Below are positions 21,200-33,471 of a DNA stretch of 64,000 bases, piece after piece; the stretch's first letter is position 1; each line of letters opens with the position of its first letter. The notes under the pieces are model-generated. The model did no database searches. It saw only the letters and a program-made list of their open reading frames with translations, and had not been told where the DNA came from. A program made the position numbers and the translations under genes. The stretch comes from Dendrobium chrysotoxum (Eukaryota > Streptophyta > Magnoliopsida > Asparagales > Orchidaceae), in the NCBI GenBank assembly GCA_019925795.1, contig CM034304.1, forward strand, positions 14,066,720-14,130,719, in the 5' to 3' direction.

Positions 21200-22460
21200 A
21201 AAAATGTAAAGTGTGGAAATAAAAAAACAAAAAAGAACACACTAGAAATTTTATAATGGTTCGGTTAAACCATGACCTACGTCCACTCTTCGGAGTCATC
21301 CTCTTCGAGTATTGCACTAATCCTTTAGTGACTCTCCTTTAGCCCCCACAACTAGGTGGATAAGCCCTTACAAAATCTCTTCCACCAACCCGGTGCGACA
21401 AAGGATTGTAATCTTTTCACCCTCCTGGTGAGGCAGAGAACTTGGAATCCTTTTCACCCTCGTGGTGAAAGCAGAGAACCTCGAATCACTTTTACCTTCT
21501 CCAGTGCGGTAGAGTAGTCGAGTCCTTTGACACCAAAGAGGTCTTCTTTACAAAGCTTCCCTCAAGATAAACCTTGACATATGGAGGAACTCAGGTGCAA
21601 GTTTATTGGAGAAACCATATGGAACTCCCTCTCACACTCCCTTGAAACCCACAAGGATTTTCTCCCTCTCTCACAAACTCCAATATTTCTCTCTTAAGTT
21701 CTAGGCTCTCTCTTCTAGCTTTCTTTAGAGGAAACACTCAATGAATGCCCAAAAGACTCTTACAAAGTCATATGAGAAAGCTTAAATAGAGGGCTTCAAG
21801 AAATCCTAAAAATTCTGCTGACTCTAATCGTACAGTACGATACCATATCGTACAGGATGATTAGTTCACAATATCCCTGTTAGTACTATACAAAGAGTAA
21901 GGCATTGTACGATCAATTTTAGTATTTGAGCTGATCATCCAGTACGATTAGTTCAATCAAATTAGATTATCGTCCTATACGATTTGCCATAAATAAATAT
22001 CATCTCATGCAAAGATCAGGTTGTATGGTACGATTTATCTAATCGTACAGTATGATCTAACTGGACCAATTAATCCAAATTCAATCCCTAATTACATGAT
22101 TAATTGAGACAATATTTGATTATATCATACATTACGATTAGTACATAATTTGTATTTCAAAATATTGCCTAAATTATGATTGGTGGTTGATATCTTGATT
22201 TCAACTAATCATCCTGTACATTCTGTATCGTATAGTACGATTAGCTAAAATAGCTTTAATTATCCCAATAAGTCATTTTAATAATTTTTTGAATAGTTGA
22301 TCGTATAGTACTATATGGATCGTATAGTACGATTAATTCAGAAAACTACAATTCTATTTTTTTCACTATCTCACTACCTCACTACCTCACTACCTTGAGT
22401 GTGTGTATGCACGGTCAACAGGCTAGCATACACCCTTACATGACTTGACTCAAGAAATCA
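21200..22460 (-). mobile_element. Copia-type LTR fragment, sister of the LTR at 35890-36923
   Basis: Reversed, this stretch matches 36.2-36.7 kb block by block: GTTCTCTGCC with GAGGGTGAAAA repeats, the GTGGGGGCTAAAxGAGAGTCAC block, and the ACATCCACTC/GGTTCGG block (here GGTTCGGTTAAACC with CCTACGTCCACTC at 21260-21297). From 21828 to 22350 it contains at least ten variants of ATCGTACAGTACGAT, a near-palindrome also present at 35.93-36.12 kb. No coding part is attached. Substantial divergence from the other copy points to an old insertion. Confidence 0.68.
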
Positions 22461-24380
22461 AAATAAATAAATAAAAATTATAGACTCTTTCAGCATACCC
22501 TATTCTACCCAATCTTGAGCCCTAAATCTTCATTGAATGATGCGTGAAGTGCTGAAATATCAGTGCACAAAAAAATAAATAAATATGCACTACAAATACT
22601 GAGATACATGAAAATGCAATCAGTAATGTTTGTTAACATCAAATGCATAAACTCGACAGCCTGAGTTGCAACACTCGCTGCCCCTGTTGATAACCACCAT
22701 TTTGGACTTTATACTACATTCATTTTACTTCATGCCAAACAAAAAAAGTAATCTCATCCATTCATTTTATATTCATCCAAAAAACTTCAAACATTTCAAA
22801 TATACTATATTACATTCCTTTTACTTTGCATCCTTTTTTTAACAAAGCAAACAACCCCTACATAAATAAGGATATTATAAGGTTAATTAAAGATATTTGA
22901 ATAATTAACCAATTTAAAGTGAAATTGATTTGATTAATATTCTAAATATGTTTAAATAAGTTTGAATGCTTTTTTAAATATTAAGGATATTTTTGCAACT
23001 ATTTAGTATTTTTCACAATTATTATCTAAGGGTTTAAAATTATGAAAATACAAAATAAATCAAGAAAATTCTCAAAATATTTTGGAATGTGTAGTGTTTA
23101 ACCAATGATTTTGGGAAACTCAAATTAAATCTTAATTAGTTAGATTAATGAAAATAACTATTTTACAATAATGAGGGCTCTTTAATAATAAAAATGCATA
23201 ACTTAATGCACATAAATCCAATTCATATAAAATTTGAAATATATGCTCATACACATGCAATGTTCACTCTCAAATAATTTCAAATTTTTTAAAATTATTT
23301 GTTATTTTCTAGAATTAATATAAATATTGAATTAATTATAAAAATGTTTAATAAGTTTGGAAAAATCCAATTAAAATAGAGTGTTCATATCAGTCCAAGT
23401 TGATTTTCAAAGTAGTTAAACATGGATACACAATAATATTAAGCTCAAATTTAATGATCCCAAATATTGTTTTTCTAGAAATTAAGAAAATCCCTATTTT
23501 GACCTAAAAATTAGGAAAGTGTGCAAATGGATTTTTTAAAACCAAGTAAATGCACTCTGACTCAATTATCAAAATTAAATTATTTAAGCAATCTCAAATT
23601 TCCTAAGGCAATTTAGGATATTTTCTCCAAATAAATCCAAAAAAATTTGTATATACCTTAACCAGCCCGTAAGACCGATGAGATGTATGTTATGGACAAA
23701 TATAAATAAATGGCAAATTGGAAATTTTTAAAATGTAAATTTTTAGTTACAAATACCAAATACATGCAATAAGTGATATATAATTATAAATAATTATGAA
23801 TATTATATTTAATTTATTTAACATTGCCAAATTTTATAAAATTTATTCAAGTTTTTTTGTAATTTTAAAAATAAAAAATAGTTTTTCTAACCTTCTAAAT
23901 ATAAAAAAATTTTCAAAATTTTCTAAAATTATTTGAGGTGTATGAATAATTTATACACATTTCATAATTATCTCAGAATTTTAAATTGAAGTATTAATCA
24001 TTTAGATTTCCAACTAATGAAAAACACTATTTAAAAATCCTATAATGCTAATTAGGCCTTGGGAGATTTATAATTGGCTTAAAATTACATTGGAAATACT
24101 AAACAATTATGGGGATTTTGAAATTCATTCAACATTACATAAAATTAAAATTTTTGTACTAGAATGTTGCTTTAAGAAGCAGTAAGAAAGTCGTCTCAAA
24201 TGAAGCCTAAATCAAATTAAAATAATGAAAGGTTAAATTTTTAAAAAAGAGAATAGGAAAGAAATACTTTGAAAGTATTTTTCATAAATTCCTCATGGTT
24301 CAATATATTTATGCTAAAATTTCATTTGATTTGGAAGTCAAATGGCATCACAAAAAAAAATATTAAATCCCTTTGAACTA
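22461..24380. other. AT-rich intergenic DNA, nothing recognised
   Basis: Mostly A/T-rich sequence without a coding frame. A direct repeat of about 40 bp around TACATTC(A/C)TTTTACTT (22712 and 22811) was the only internal structure seen. Confidence 0.45.
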
Positions 24381-24384
24381 ACCT

Positions 24385-24680
24385 TCACCACAACCAACAA
24401 CAATAAAATCAAGCCTTTATCTCACTACATGGGGTCGGCTACATGATTCCTTTTTCTCCATTGTGTCCTGTTAAGAGTGAAATTCTCATTTAAATCTAAA
24501 AAAGAAAGGTCATTTCTAATATTTTATAACCAAGTCTTTTTAGGTCTACATGTACCTTTCTTAACATAAGCCAAATCTAATGCATCTACTTTCTTAATTG
24601 GGTAATCGGAAGGCCGTCGTTTTATGTGACCAAACCATCTAAGGAAGCTCTAACCTTTTCACATATATGCTTTATTCAAA
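24385..24680 (-). pseudogene. C-terminal end of an RTE-type LINE reverse transcriptase protein
   Basis: The minus strand reads LRWFGHIKRRPSDYPIKKVD and then LAYVKKGTCRPKKTWL, a stop, and NIRNDLSF. It then passes into the LINE tail, with CCGACCCCATGTAGTGAGAT and a (TTG)-like end near 24400-24385. LRWFGHVxRRP and RPKKTW are constant features of the far C-terminus of plant RTE LINE proteins. Most of the element is missing, as is usual for 5'-truncated LINE copies. Confidence 0.8.
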
Positions 24681-24982
24681 AAAGGATTATCCATCTTTAA
24701 CCAAGCTTCACCATTGGTAATTTAGTAGATCCATGGCTACTAACTTCTCTTCTTCCCCATGCATGCTAATGAACAAGATTTTTGGATTAAGGTGTCCTAG
24801 TTGAATGGATTAACCATACTCAAAGTATAGCTTGAGCTCCAAAGATGGTTGCACACTGGATAGCTTGGGACACTTCCTGAGGATATGGAAGATTGATTTA
24901 TCTCAAAGAAGAAGAATAAGATAAATGGAAATTGAGGTTGGTTGCCTAGGATTATCCATCATTAACCAAGCTTAATCCCATG
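24681..24982. other. Short unassigned spacer
   Basis: It holds a local repeat of GGATTATCCATC-TTAACCAAGCTT (near 24686 and 24949). Otherwise nothing is recognised. The Tekay-like element begins directly after it. Confidence 0.4.
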
Positions 24983-24987
24983 GTAAC

Positions 24988-26787
24988 TATCACAACCCAA
25001 CCCGACCAAGACAGGTCCTATCGTGTTGAGTTATGACAGGCAAATCCCAAGATCTAGTTTTGGAATTATTTTAAATTTTCTGCCAATATTCATTGAAATA
25101 AACTACAGACTACAGAACTACTAAAATATACAAATACTAAAAAAATAAACTCATCCACCAGCTTTCTTTCATTTCATCAAAATAAAAATCTACACTACGG
25201 CACATGATTACATGCAAGAGCTATAAAACTAAAAATTTAACTGGTCATGACTGTACAAAAATCAAAATAGCAAAATAACTATGACTTCAAATCTGATCCT
25301 GAATTGCTAGTCCACAACCTCTTTCCCCTTCCCAGATCTTGAAAATCAGATATAGTGAGCTACAATAGCTCAGCAAGCTACACAAATCAATCTAATTTTC
25401 AAATATTCTCTTATAAAATATTTTGCTGAATATGTAAAAGTAGTTAAATGCAATTTAAACAAATCACTATACTGAGAGAAGTAATAAATGCATAGCAGTT
25501 AATTTCTAATTTAAATAATAATATTGAATAAATAAATAAATTAAAATTCATATCACAGAGTAATTCAGATCACATTTTTTGGACCTAGACAAAATCTTAA
25601 AGGATTTTGGCCCCTTATGACTCCCTTTTTAATTATACTTATAGCACCAGAATATATCATATATCCCTGTCTCAAATAGAATCTCAAAGGATTCAGGCCC
25701 CTTATAACTCCTAGCAATTCCCTGACACGGACAAAATCTTAAAGGATTCTAGCCTCTTATGGCTCCCAACAGATATAATTTGATCACATATGCACATATA
25801 TCATCACATTATAACTATTAAAGAGTAATTAAGCATGTATAAAAATTTCAGTGTTGTATAATAATAGATAACAGAAAATCTAACTGGGAAAAAATGTACA
25901 TTTTTAAAAAAGTACTGAATTACAAGGGATTGTGTAAAATGATGTTTTAAGCCTTTTATTGTACCACATCACTATTTTTTAACAACTAGATAATTTTCTA
26001 TTCAATAAAAGCCCTACAAATTTTAAAACCTCCATCATAATGTTTTAGAAAATATTCAAAATATGCATAATCATAATTTTATAATATATAAAAAATTATG
26101 TGGTGAAAGTTTTACCGGTGCAAAGTTATCCACATTTTTTGTTAACAGATATAAAATTTTAATCAAAATATTTGCTAAAACTTACACAATTTTAAAAATT
26201 GAGATTGGCATAATATACCTTACCTCGAGACGAACAAGTTTTCCAACTAAGCTGGCAGACGAAAACGGTCTAAAGTCCCCTAAAACTAGGGTTTTCTCTT
26301 TCTCTTTCTTCCTTTTCTTCTCTAATCCTCCTAAGCTATTCTATGTCTTGGGAAAAACTGAAATAAGCATAGTCTTTTATCATGATGTAAATGAGTGGAA
26401 TTAGATTTTTTATTAAAATATTAATTATTCTAATTATTTAATATTAAAATATTAATTTAATCCAAAATATTTTATATGTTTAAATCCAAAAATTCAAAAT
26501 TTATAGAAAAATATTTATAAATTAGGAAATTTCATTTAGAAAATTTTGGTGAAATAAGTTTGTAAAACGGACACCTGATGGTCCCAAAAACTCTACTTGT
26601 ACCGATAGGTGCCGATTTCTAAAAAAATTTCGATAGTGCCCAAAAATTATGAAAAAATAGGGTAATTAAAGCACAACATTATAAATGTTCTAGCAAAGAC
26701 AATTTGTAATTTAGACTCATAATTACTCCTGAAATAATTATTGACTACTATAGGTCAAAAAAATTCTTAAAACTTTTAAGGGTTTCA
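24988..26787 (-). repeat. 3' LTR of the Tekay-like element
   Basis: About 1.8 kb. On the plus strand it runs from TATCACAACCCAACCCGACC to GGGTTTCA. On its own strand it therefore starts TGAAACCC and ends with TGATA instead of the usual CA. It contains three dispersed copies of a motif near AATCTTAAAGGATTxTGGCCCC (25592, 25680, 25734), also present in the other LTR. Confidence 0.88.
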
Positions 26788-26801
26788 CAATCTACCCACC
26801 G
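26788..26801 (-). promoter_or_regulatory. Polypurine tract of the Tekay-like element
   Basis: On the minus strand GGTGGGTAGATTG lies directly before TGAAACCC, the start of the 3' LTR. Confidence 0.55.
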
Positions 26802-26845
26802 TAAGAAAAAATGTCATCTTCGGCATTCCCAAAGCAGAATGAGTT

Positions 26846-27275
26846 AGAATAAAGATGGACACAACTGTCTCATATCAGATTCCTTCTCCTAAGTAGCCTC
26901 TCTAGCAGTTCTATGCTTCCACTATACTTTGACCGTAGGAATCTGTTTGCTTCTCAATTTTCTCACATCATATGCCAAAATTATGTCGGATTCTTCCCTA
27001 TAATATAGATTTGGACGAACCTCAACATCATCAATAAATAATCTCTTTCCAGAATTAGACACCCACTTTCTCAAAGAAGATACATGAAGCATATTATGTA
27101 TATTGGATATATTATCAGGTAACAATAACTTGTAAATAGAAGTACCAATCCGTTCAATGATCTCTAAAAGTCCAATGTACCTTAGACTGAGCTTGCTGAT
27201 TCTCCCAAATCTACTGACACCTTTCATAGGGCTGACTTTAACATAAACCAGGTCACCAATTTGAAACTCAACCAA
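26846..27275 (-). pseudogene. Integrase C-terminus and chromodomain of the Tekay-like element
   Basis: The open frame 27275-26922 reads GDLVYVKVSPMKGVSRFG, then RYIGLLEIIERIG and NMLHVSSLRKWV. This is the integrase C-terminal module of Tekay-type chromoviruses. It ends at a TAG after LRSKQIPTVKV. Beyond the stop the same frame continues with WKHRTAREAT, a second TAG and EKESDMRQ. This is a chromodomain in which a Trp codon appears to have become TAG. The protein is not expected to be made. Its position next to the polypurine tract fits the end of pol. Confidence 0.85.
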
Positions 27276-28348
27276 CCTGTATTTTTGATTGTAATACTTC
27301 TTATGTCAATCATGTATAGATTTTAACCTTTCTCTAATCAAAATGATCTTTATAGTAGTATCATCCTTAAAGGCTGAACCTATCACCTATCTATCTCTCA
27401 CTTCTGTCAAAGTCAAAGGAGTCCTACATTTTCTATTATATAGAACTTTATAAGGAGCCAAGCCTATGCTGGATTGATAATTATTATTATATGTAAACTC
27501 TATCAATGGCATATGATCCTCCTAACTGCCCCCAAAATCCAAAACACATAATCTCATAAGTTCATATAGTACCTGAACAGTCCATTCAGATACTCCATCT
27601 ATCTATGGATGAAAAGCCGTACTAAAGTGCAACTTTGTACCCAGTCCCTGTTGAATACCTCTCCATAATCTGGATGTAAATCTACCATCCCAATCATATA
27701 CAATCACCTTCGGCACACCGTACAACCTAATAATATCTTTAACATAGATCTGTGTTAACCTGTCCACAGGTCAATCTGTCGCATCAAAATGAAATGGGCA
27801 GATTTTTTCAATCGATTGACAACAACCCAAATAACATTATGCCCTTGCCTCGATCTGAGAAAACCCATAGCAAAATCCATTATTACTTCTTCCCATTTCC
27901 ACTTTAGAATAGGTAATGACTGAAGAAGACCTCTCGATTGCCGATGCTCCGCCTTCACTAGCTGACACACCTCACATTTTGATACAAACTCTGCTATATC
28001 CTTCTTCAATCTAGGCCACCAAAATATATCCTTCAGATCTTCATACATCTTACTACTTCTTGGATGAATAATATAGGCTAAATAATGAGCCTCATATAGA
28101 ATCTCCTGCTTTAGACCTACAAAAATAGAAACCCAAAATCTATCCTTACAGAAAATGACACTAGAATCAGAAAGTCGTACTTTAGATTTCTTACCAAATA
28201 TGATCTGATTAATCGACTTCGGATATTCAGCATCTGAGTTTTGAGCTTCATGAATCTTTTCTTCTAAAGACGGTTGAATGATCATCTGTGTCACTGTACA
28301 AGAATCCCAATCAGTAGAAGAAATCACCTCCAACTGTAATCTCTCCAT
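27276..28348 (-). pseudogene. Integrase of the Tekay-like element
   Basis: The open part (28348-27755) contains the zinc-binding region, with His in YEAHYLAYIIHP and Cys in SKCEVCQLVK. The start of the catalytic core follows (MDFAMGFLRSRQGHNVIWVV, RLKKSAHFILM). The remaining core, down to 27276, is recognisable only in pieces separated by stops, for example the stretch around 27560-27610 where a His-Pro-Gln-Thr-Asp motif would be expected. The domain is therefore dead. In this clade integrase with a chromodomain targets heterochromatin. Confidence 0.85.
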
Positions 28349-29057
28349 ATCTCATATTAAATACACATCAGAAGTGAGCTATACACATGATAATCTAGAA
28401 AACTTCCTGCTCAGAGCATCTACCACCATATTAACCTTACCAAGATGATATTGAATAGTCAGATCATAGTCCTTGATCAACTCAAGCCACCGCCTTTGCC
28501 TCAAATTTAGATCCTTCTAAGTGAATATATATTTCAAACTTTGATGATCAGTAAAAATCTCACACTTGACACCATACAAATAATGATGCCAAATCTTCAA
28601 AGTAAATATGACAGTAACAAACTCTAGATTATACGTCGAATAGTTTCTTTCATGAGGCTTCAACTGTCTTGAAGCATAAGCTATCACTCAACCATGCTGC
28701 ATCAAAATACACCCTAAACCTCTCAATAAAGCATCACTGAATACTTGAAATTCTTCTGTACCAAAGGGAAGAGCCAAAACTGGAGCAAAAGTTAAATGAT
28801 CCTTCAATATCTAAAACTAGCCTCACACTTTGGTGTCCAGACAAAAGCTGCTGACTTCTGAGTCAATCTCGTCAGAGGTGTAGAAATCTGAAAAAATCCT
28901 TCACAAACTTTTTGTAATATCCAGCCATGCCCAAGAAACTATGTATCTTAAACACAGTAGTAGGCCTCAAATAATTAATAACTATTTGAACTTTTTGGGG
29001 ATCAATAGAGATACCATCACCACTCACTATGTGTCCCAGAAAAGCAATACTCCTCAG
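28349..29057 (-). pseudogene. RNase H of the Tekay-like element
   Basis: Fragments on the minus strand include KPHERNYSTYNLEFVTVIF, HYLYGVKCEIFTDHQSLKYI and DYDLTIQYHLGKVNMVVDAL. These are the second half of a Ty3 RNase H with its Asp in FTDHQS and in VDALSRK. A stop follows IFT where relatives have Gln. The first catalytic Asp region near 28790 is out of frame. Confidence 0.8.
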
Positions 29058-29834
29058 CTAGAACTCATATTTATAGAATTTGGCATATAACGGATGCTGC
29101 CTCAAAGTCTCCAAAATAATCCTCAGATGTCTAGCATGATTTTTCTCAGAAGTAAAATATACCAAACTATCATCTATGAAAATAATCACAAACTGATCCG
29201 GATAATCTTTGAATACTCTGTTCATTAGATCCATAAAGACAGCTGGTGCATTAGTCACCCCAAATGGCATGACCAAAAACTCGAAGTGTCCATACCAAGT
29301 ACTAAAAGCTATCTTCATCACATCAGCCTCTCTCACCTTCACCTGATAGTAACCTGATCGCAGATCAATCTTTGAGAATACAGAAGATCTAGCTAACTGA
29401 TTGAATAGATCATCAATCTGTGGTAGTGGATACTTATTCTTGATAATGACTTTATTCAACTCTCTATAGTTAATACACATACGTATTGTACCATTATTTT
29501 TCTTTACAAATAGAACATGTGCTCCCCAAGGAGAAACACTAGGATGAATAAATCTTCAGTCAACTGACTCTTGAAGTTGAACCTTCAACTCCTTTGGTGC
29601 CATCCTATAAGGAGTTTTAGATATCGGGGCCATACCCAAAACTATGTCAATACAAAACTTTAAGTCTCTGTCTGGAGGTAAATTGATTAACTCATCAGAA
29701 AATACATCTAAAAAATCTCGTACTATCGGGATATCAGAAAGAGAATCAGCATATATACTCCTATCCCAAACTGATGCTAGAAATACCATATAACCCTTCT
29801 TCCATAAACTATCTACTTCCACTGTAGAGATCAA
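29058..29834 (-). pseudogene. Reverse transcriptase of the Tekay-like element
   Basis: An upstream frame (29834-29556) holds IPIVRDFLDVFSDELINLPP and APISKTPYRMAPKELKVQ, the usual approach to the polymerase. It ends at a stop after QESVD. The main frame (29480-29058) has MCINYRELNKVIIKNKYPLP, FSKIDLRSGYYQVKV, VMPFGVTNAPAVF and the catalytic IIFIDDSLVYF. Relatives usually have Ile where Ser follows FIDD. The catalytic Asp pair is kept. Another stop follows YAKFYKYEF, where relatives have Cys-Glu-Phe-Trp. Confidence 0.9.
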
Positions 29835-30260
29835 ATAGGATAAAATACATTTAACTCCTTAGAATACATAACTTTCACTGCCCATAAATAATGTAACTCG
29901 CTTTTTCAAGCAATTAATTTGAGCCCCATACTGACTCAACTAATTCATACCCAGGATAACATCATATGAGGAAATGGGTAATAAAATTAAACTGGATTTT
30001 CACTTCTTTTTAGAAATATCAATATAACAAAAATAAAATCTACTGACTATCATACTATCTCCAGTTGATAAAATAATATAAAGAGAAATAGGTAGTACAA
30101 CAGAAGCTAAGTGTAGTGAATAGAGGAAATGCTTGAAAATAAAAGAATGACTAGCTCCAAAATCAAATAAAATACGACATGGATGTTAAAAAATATAAAT
30201 AGTACCTATCACAATATCTTGAGCATCACGGGCCTCTTATTAAGTCAAACTATATACATG
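29835..30260 (-). pseudogene. Aspartic protease of the Tekay-like element
   Basis: The active-site segment reads LFDFGASHSFIF (minus strand, about 30155-30120). The usual D-S-G is changed to D-F-G, a single TCT to TTT type step. Downstream VILGMN is followed by a stop at a usual Trp position, then LSQYGAQINC. Both changes would inactivate the protease. Confidence 0.78.
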
Positions 30261-31493
30261 TGACTGAACTGGAGCTACAGAACTACTAGGCTCTCTCTGA
30301 ACACTACCAGATGGTCTCCTTGCCACTAAACCTGAACCACCAGCTCTACCAGATGGTCCCTCAAAAAAGTATGGATAGGAACTACCTTCGGTCTCCCTAC
30401 TAGTTAGATAAAGCTCTCAGATCTAGACTCAAAATGTCAGTCAAATCCTTCCTGTGAACATTCTGCCACCTGATGCCTTATTTGACCACATCTGAATCAC
30501 TGTCCGGTCATCTTATAGCACTGACCAGAATGACATTGACCACAATTCTAGCACACAGGTGCCCCACTAACAGAACCATAATTGGCTATACTGCCACTAC
30601 CAAAGACTATTGCAGATACCGACTGTCCACCTCTCCTAAAATCTCTAGGTATACCAATATCGGCCAAAAAAGGGCCAAACCATAACAAATGGGAGGCTAT
30701 ACCAAATCTGATCTTTTTTTCTAGAAAAGCCACTACAAGAAGTCTCACCACTAAATCTCTTTCTACCAGCAGTCCACCGCTGCTGAGTAGCTATCAGGTC
30801 ATTCTCTATTAGATGATCTCTCTCCACAAGCTCAAAGAAATCATAAATATGAAATGGCACAAGAGGCTGTCTCAGACTATCCCGAAGTCCTCACAGGAAT
30901 ATGAAGCACTTCTCTACAGGAGTGCTAACCAACTATGGAGCATATCTAACCAAAGCAATAAACTCTTCCTCGTATTGCATAACAATCTTGCTCCCCTGAA
31001 CCAACCTTAGAAAAGTCTCCTGCATTTACTGTTATGCAGAAGGTGATACAAACCATAATCTAAACACATTAGAGAACTCCTCCTAGGCAATTAGAGAGTT
31101 CAATCTCCCTTGAAATTTCTCCTTCTATTGGCCCATCCATCAGCACTCTACCTCGCCATTCAATAGAAAGACTGTTAACGGTACCTTCCTCTCATGAGGA
31201 CACTACATATCATGAAATGTCTTTTTCAGCCTCCTTAACAAGCCCTCTGCTGCTTTAGGCTTAACAACAACCTCAAATCTTGGAGGCTTCAATCTCAAAA
31301 ATATATGTAGATATTTGTCTACCTCTTCAGATCTGACAACAAGAACCCTGCTCTATGCCTCATATATCATCTAGGCTATCAAAGTAGTAAATTATAAAAT
31401 TATATATGAACCAACTGTCGGAGTAGTACTATATATAGGAGCTACCTGACTAGCACTCTCTCCATCTATTATATCTGGGTCTGTTGGATCCAT
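30261..31493 (-). pseudogene. gag: gag of the Tekay-like element
   Basis: The ATG at 31493-31491 starts MDPTDPDIIDGESASQVAPI. Downstream the capsid region is readable in broken form (FLRLKPPRFE, EFSNVFRLWF, QGSKIVMQYEEEF, LRDSLRQPLVPFHI). A zinc-knuckle-like part near 30540-30460 contains CHSGQCYKMTGQ and FRCGQIRHQVAEC. Many stops and frame changes interrupt it. The order and spacing fit a Ty3 gag. Confidence 0.8.
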
Positions 31494-31631
31494 GATCACA
31501 CAGAATATATAATTAAACACACATGCACATGAAACAAAAATAATGAACACCTAGATAGACTTGAAACTACCCCACTAAACTTATAGATTAATTTTTATAG
31601 CTCTGTTTTATAATCCAATTCCAAAGCTATT

Positions 31632-31643
31632 ACTCTGATACCA
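31632..31643 (-). promoter_or_regulatory. Primer-binding site of the Tekay-like element
   Basis: The minus strand reads TGGTATCAGAGT eight bases inside the 5' LTR. It matches the initiator-Met tRNA complement except at the last base. It fixes the orientation of the element. Confidence 0.9.
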
Positions 31644-31651
31644 TAAAAGCT

Positions 31652-33464
31652 TATCAGAACCCAACCCGACTAGGATATGTCCTATCGTGTTGAACTGTGA
31701 TAAGTAAATCTCATGATCTAGTTTTAGAATTATTCAAATTTTCTATCAATATTCATTAAAATAAACTATAGATTATAGAGCTACTAAAATATTTAAATAC
31801 TGAAAAAATAAACTCATCCACCAGGTTTCATTCATTTCATCAAAATAAATATTTACACTACAGTACATGGCTACAGGCAAGAGCTACATAATTAAAAATT
31901 TAACTAGCCATGACTGTATAAAAATCAAAATAGCAAAATATCTGTGATCTCAAATCTGATCCTAAACTACTAGTCCACAACCTCTTTCTCCTTCGTAGTT
32001 CTTGAATATCAGAAGCAAAACCACAGTGAGCTATAATAACTCAGCAAGCCACACAAACCAATCTAAAATTCAAAATATTCTTGTATCAAATATTTTGCTG
32101 AATATGTAAAAATATTTAAATACAATTTAAACAAATCATTATACTAAGAGATGTAATAAATGTATAGTAGTTATTTTCTGATTTAAATAATAACACTGAA
32201 TAAATAAATAAATTAAAATTTATATCACATGGTAGTTCAGATCACATTTCCCATACCTATATAGAATCTTAAAGGATTTTGACCCCTTGTGACTCCCTTT
32301 TTATTTGTGCTTATAGCCCCAGAACATATCACATATACCTATCTCAGACCGAATCTTAAAGGATTTTGGCCCCTTATAACTCATAGTAATTCTCTAACAT
32401 GGACAGAATCTCAAAGGATTCTGGCTCCTTGTGGCTCCCAATATATATAATTTAATCACATATGCACATATATCATCACATCATAATAATTAAAGAGTAA
32501 CTAAGCATGTATCAAAATTTCACAGTGTTGTATAACAGTAGACAACAGAAAATTCAACTAAGGAAAAATGCACATTTTTAGAAAATTACTAAATTACGAG
32601 GGATTATGTAAAATGATGTTTTAAGACTTTTATTATACTACATCACTATTTTTTAACATTCAGATAATTTTCTATTTATTAAAAATCCCATAAATTTCAA
32701 AACCCCCATCATAAAATTTTTAGAAAATATTCAAAATGTGTATAATCATAATCTCTACAACATAAAAAAAGTTATGCGGTAAAAGTTTTACCTGTACAAA
32801 GTTATCCATGTTTTATGCTAATATATATACAATTTTAATCGAAATATTTGCTAAAACTTGCACATTTTTAAAAATTGAGATGGGCATAATGTGCTTTACC
32901 TCGAGACAAATAAGTTTTCCAACTGGGTCGGCAGATGAAACTGGCCCAAATTCGCCTAAAATCAGGGTTTTCTTTTTCTCTCTCTTCCTTTTCTTCTCTA
33001 ATCCTCCTAAGCTATTCTCTATTTTGGGAAAAACCAAAATAAGCATAGTCTTTTATCATAATGTAAATGAGCGGAATTAGATTTTTTATTAAAACATTAA
33101 TTATTGTAATTATTTCATATTAAAATATTAATTTAATACAAAATATTTTTTATCTTTAAATCTAAAAATTCAAAAATTATAAAAAAATACTTATAAATTA
33201 GAAAATTTTATTTAGAAAATTTTGGTGAAATTGATTTGCAAAACGGACACCTGACAGTCCCAAAAACCTCACTTGTACCAACTGGTGCTGATTTCTTAAG
33301 AAGTTTTGACAGTGTCCAATAATTATGAAAAAAATAGGGTAATTAAAGCACAACATTATAAATGTTTTGGCAAAGATAGTTTGTGATTTGGACTTATAAT
33401 GACTCCTGAAATAATTATCAACTACTCTAGGTCAAAATTTTTTTTAAAAATTTTAAAGGTTTCA
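31652..33464 (-). repeat. 5' LTR of the Tekay-like element
   Basis: About 1.81 kb, aligned over its whole length to 24988-26787 with many substitutions. Confidence 0.88.
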
Positions 33465-33471
33465 CTGTAAC

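Larger units (their letters stand above)
24988..33465 (-). mobile_element. Tekay/Del-like Ty3 chromovirus, old and decayed
   Basis: The element is about 8.48 kb on the minus strand. LTRs lie at 24988-26787 and 31652-33464. An iMet primer site adjoins the right LTR and a polypurine-like tract adjoins the left one. The order read leftward is gag, protease, reverse transcriptase, RNase H, integrase, chromodomain. GTAAC occurs at 24983-24987 and again at 33467-33471, one or two bases beyond the right LTR, so it is the likely target-site duplication. The LTRs differ at roughly 15 of the first 100 sites, so the insertion is old. The 1.8-kb LTRs and the sequence VSPMKGVSRFG of the integrase tail favour the Tekay clade. 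Confidence 0.9.

Noticed and set aside
22700..22860. Possible MITE around the TACATTCATTTTACTT repeats
   Set aside because: The repeated blocks are direct, not inverted, and no target-site duplication was found.
26063..26404. Plus-strand 113-codon frame, with a similar one at 32808-33080
   Set aside because: Both lie at the same position of the two LTRs of the Tekay-like element. The similarity reflects the LTR duplication, not a gene.
30473..31010. Plus-strand open frames across the Tekay gag region
   Set aside because: They are antisense to the decayed gag, which has zinc-knuckle motifs on the minus strand, and show no motif of their own.
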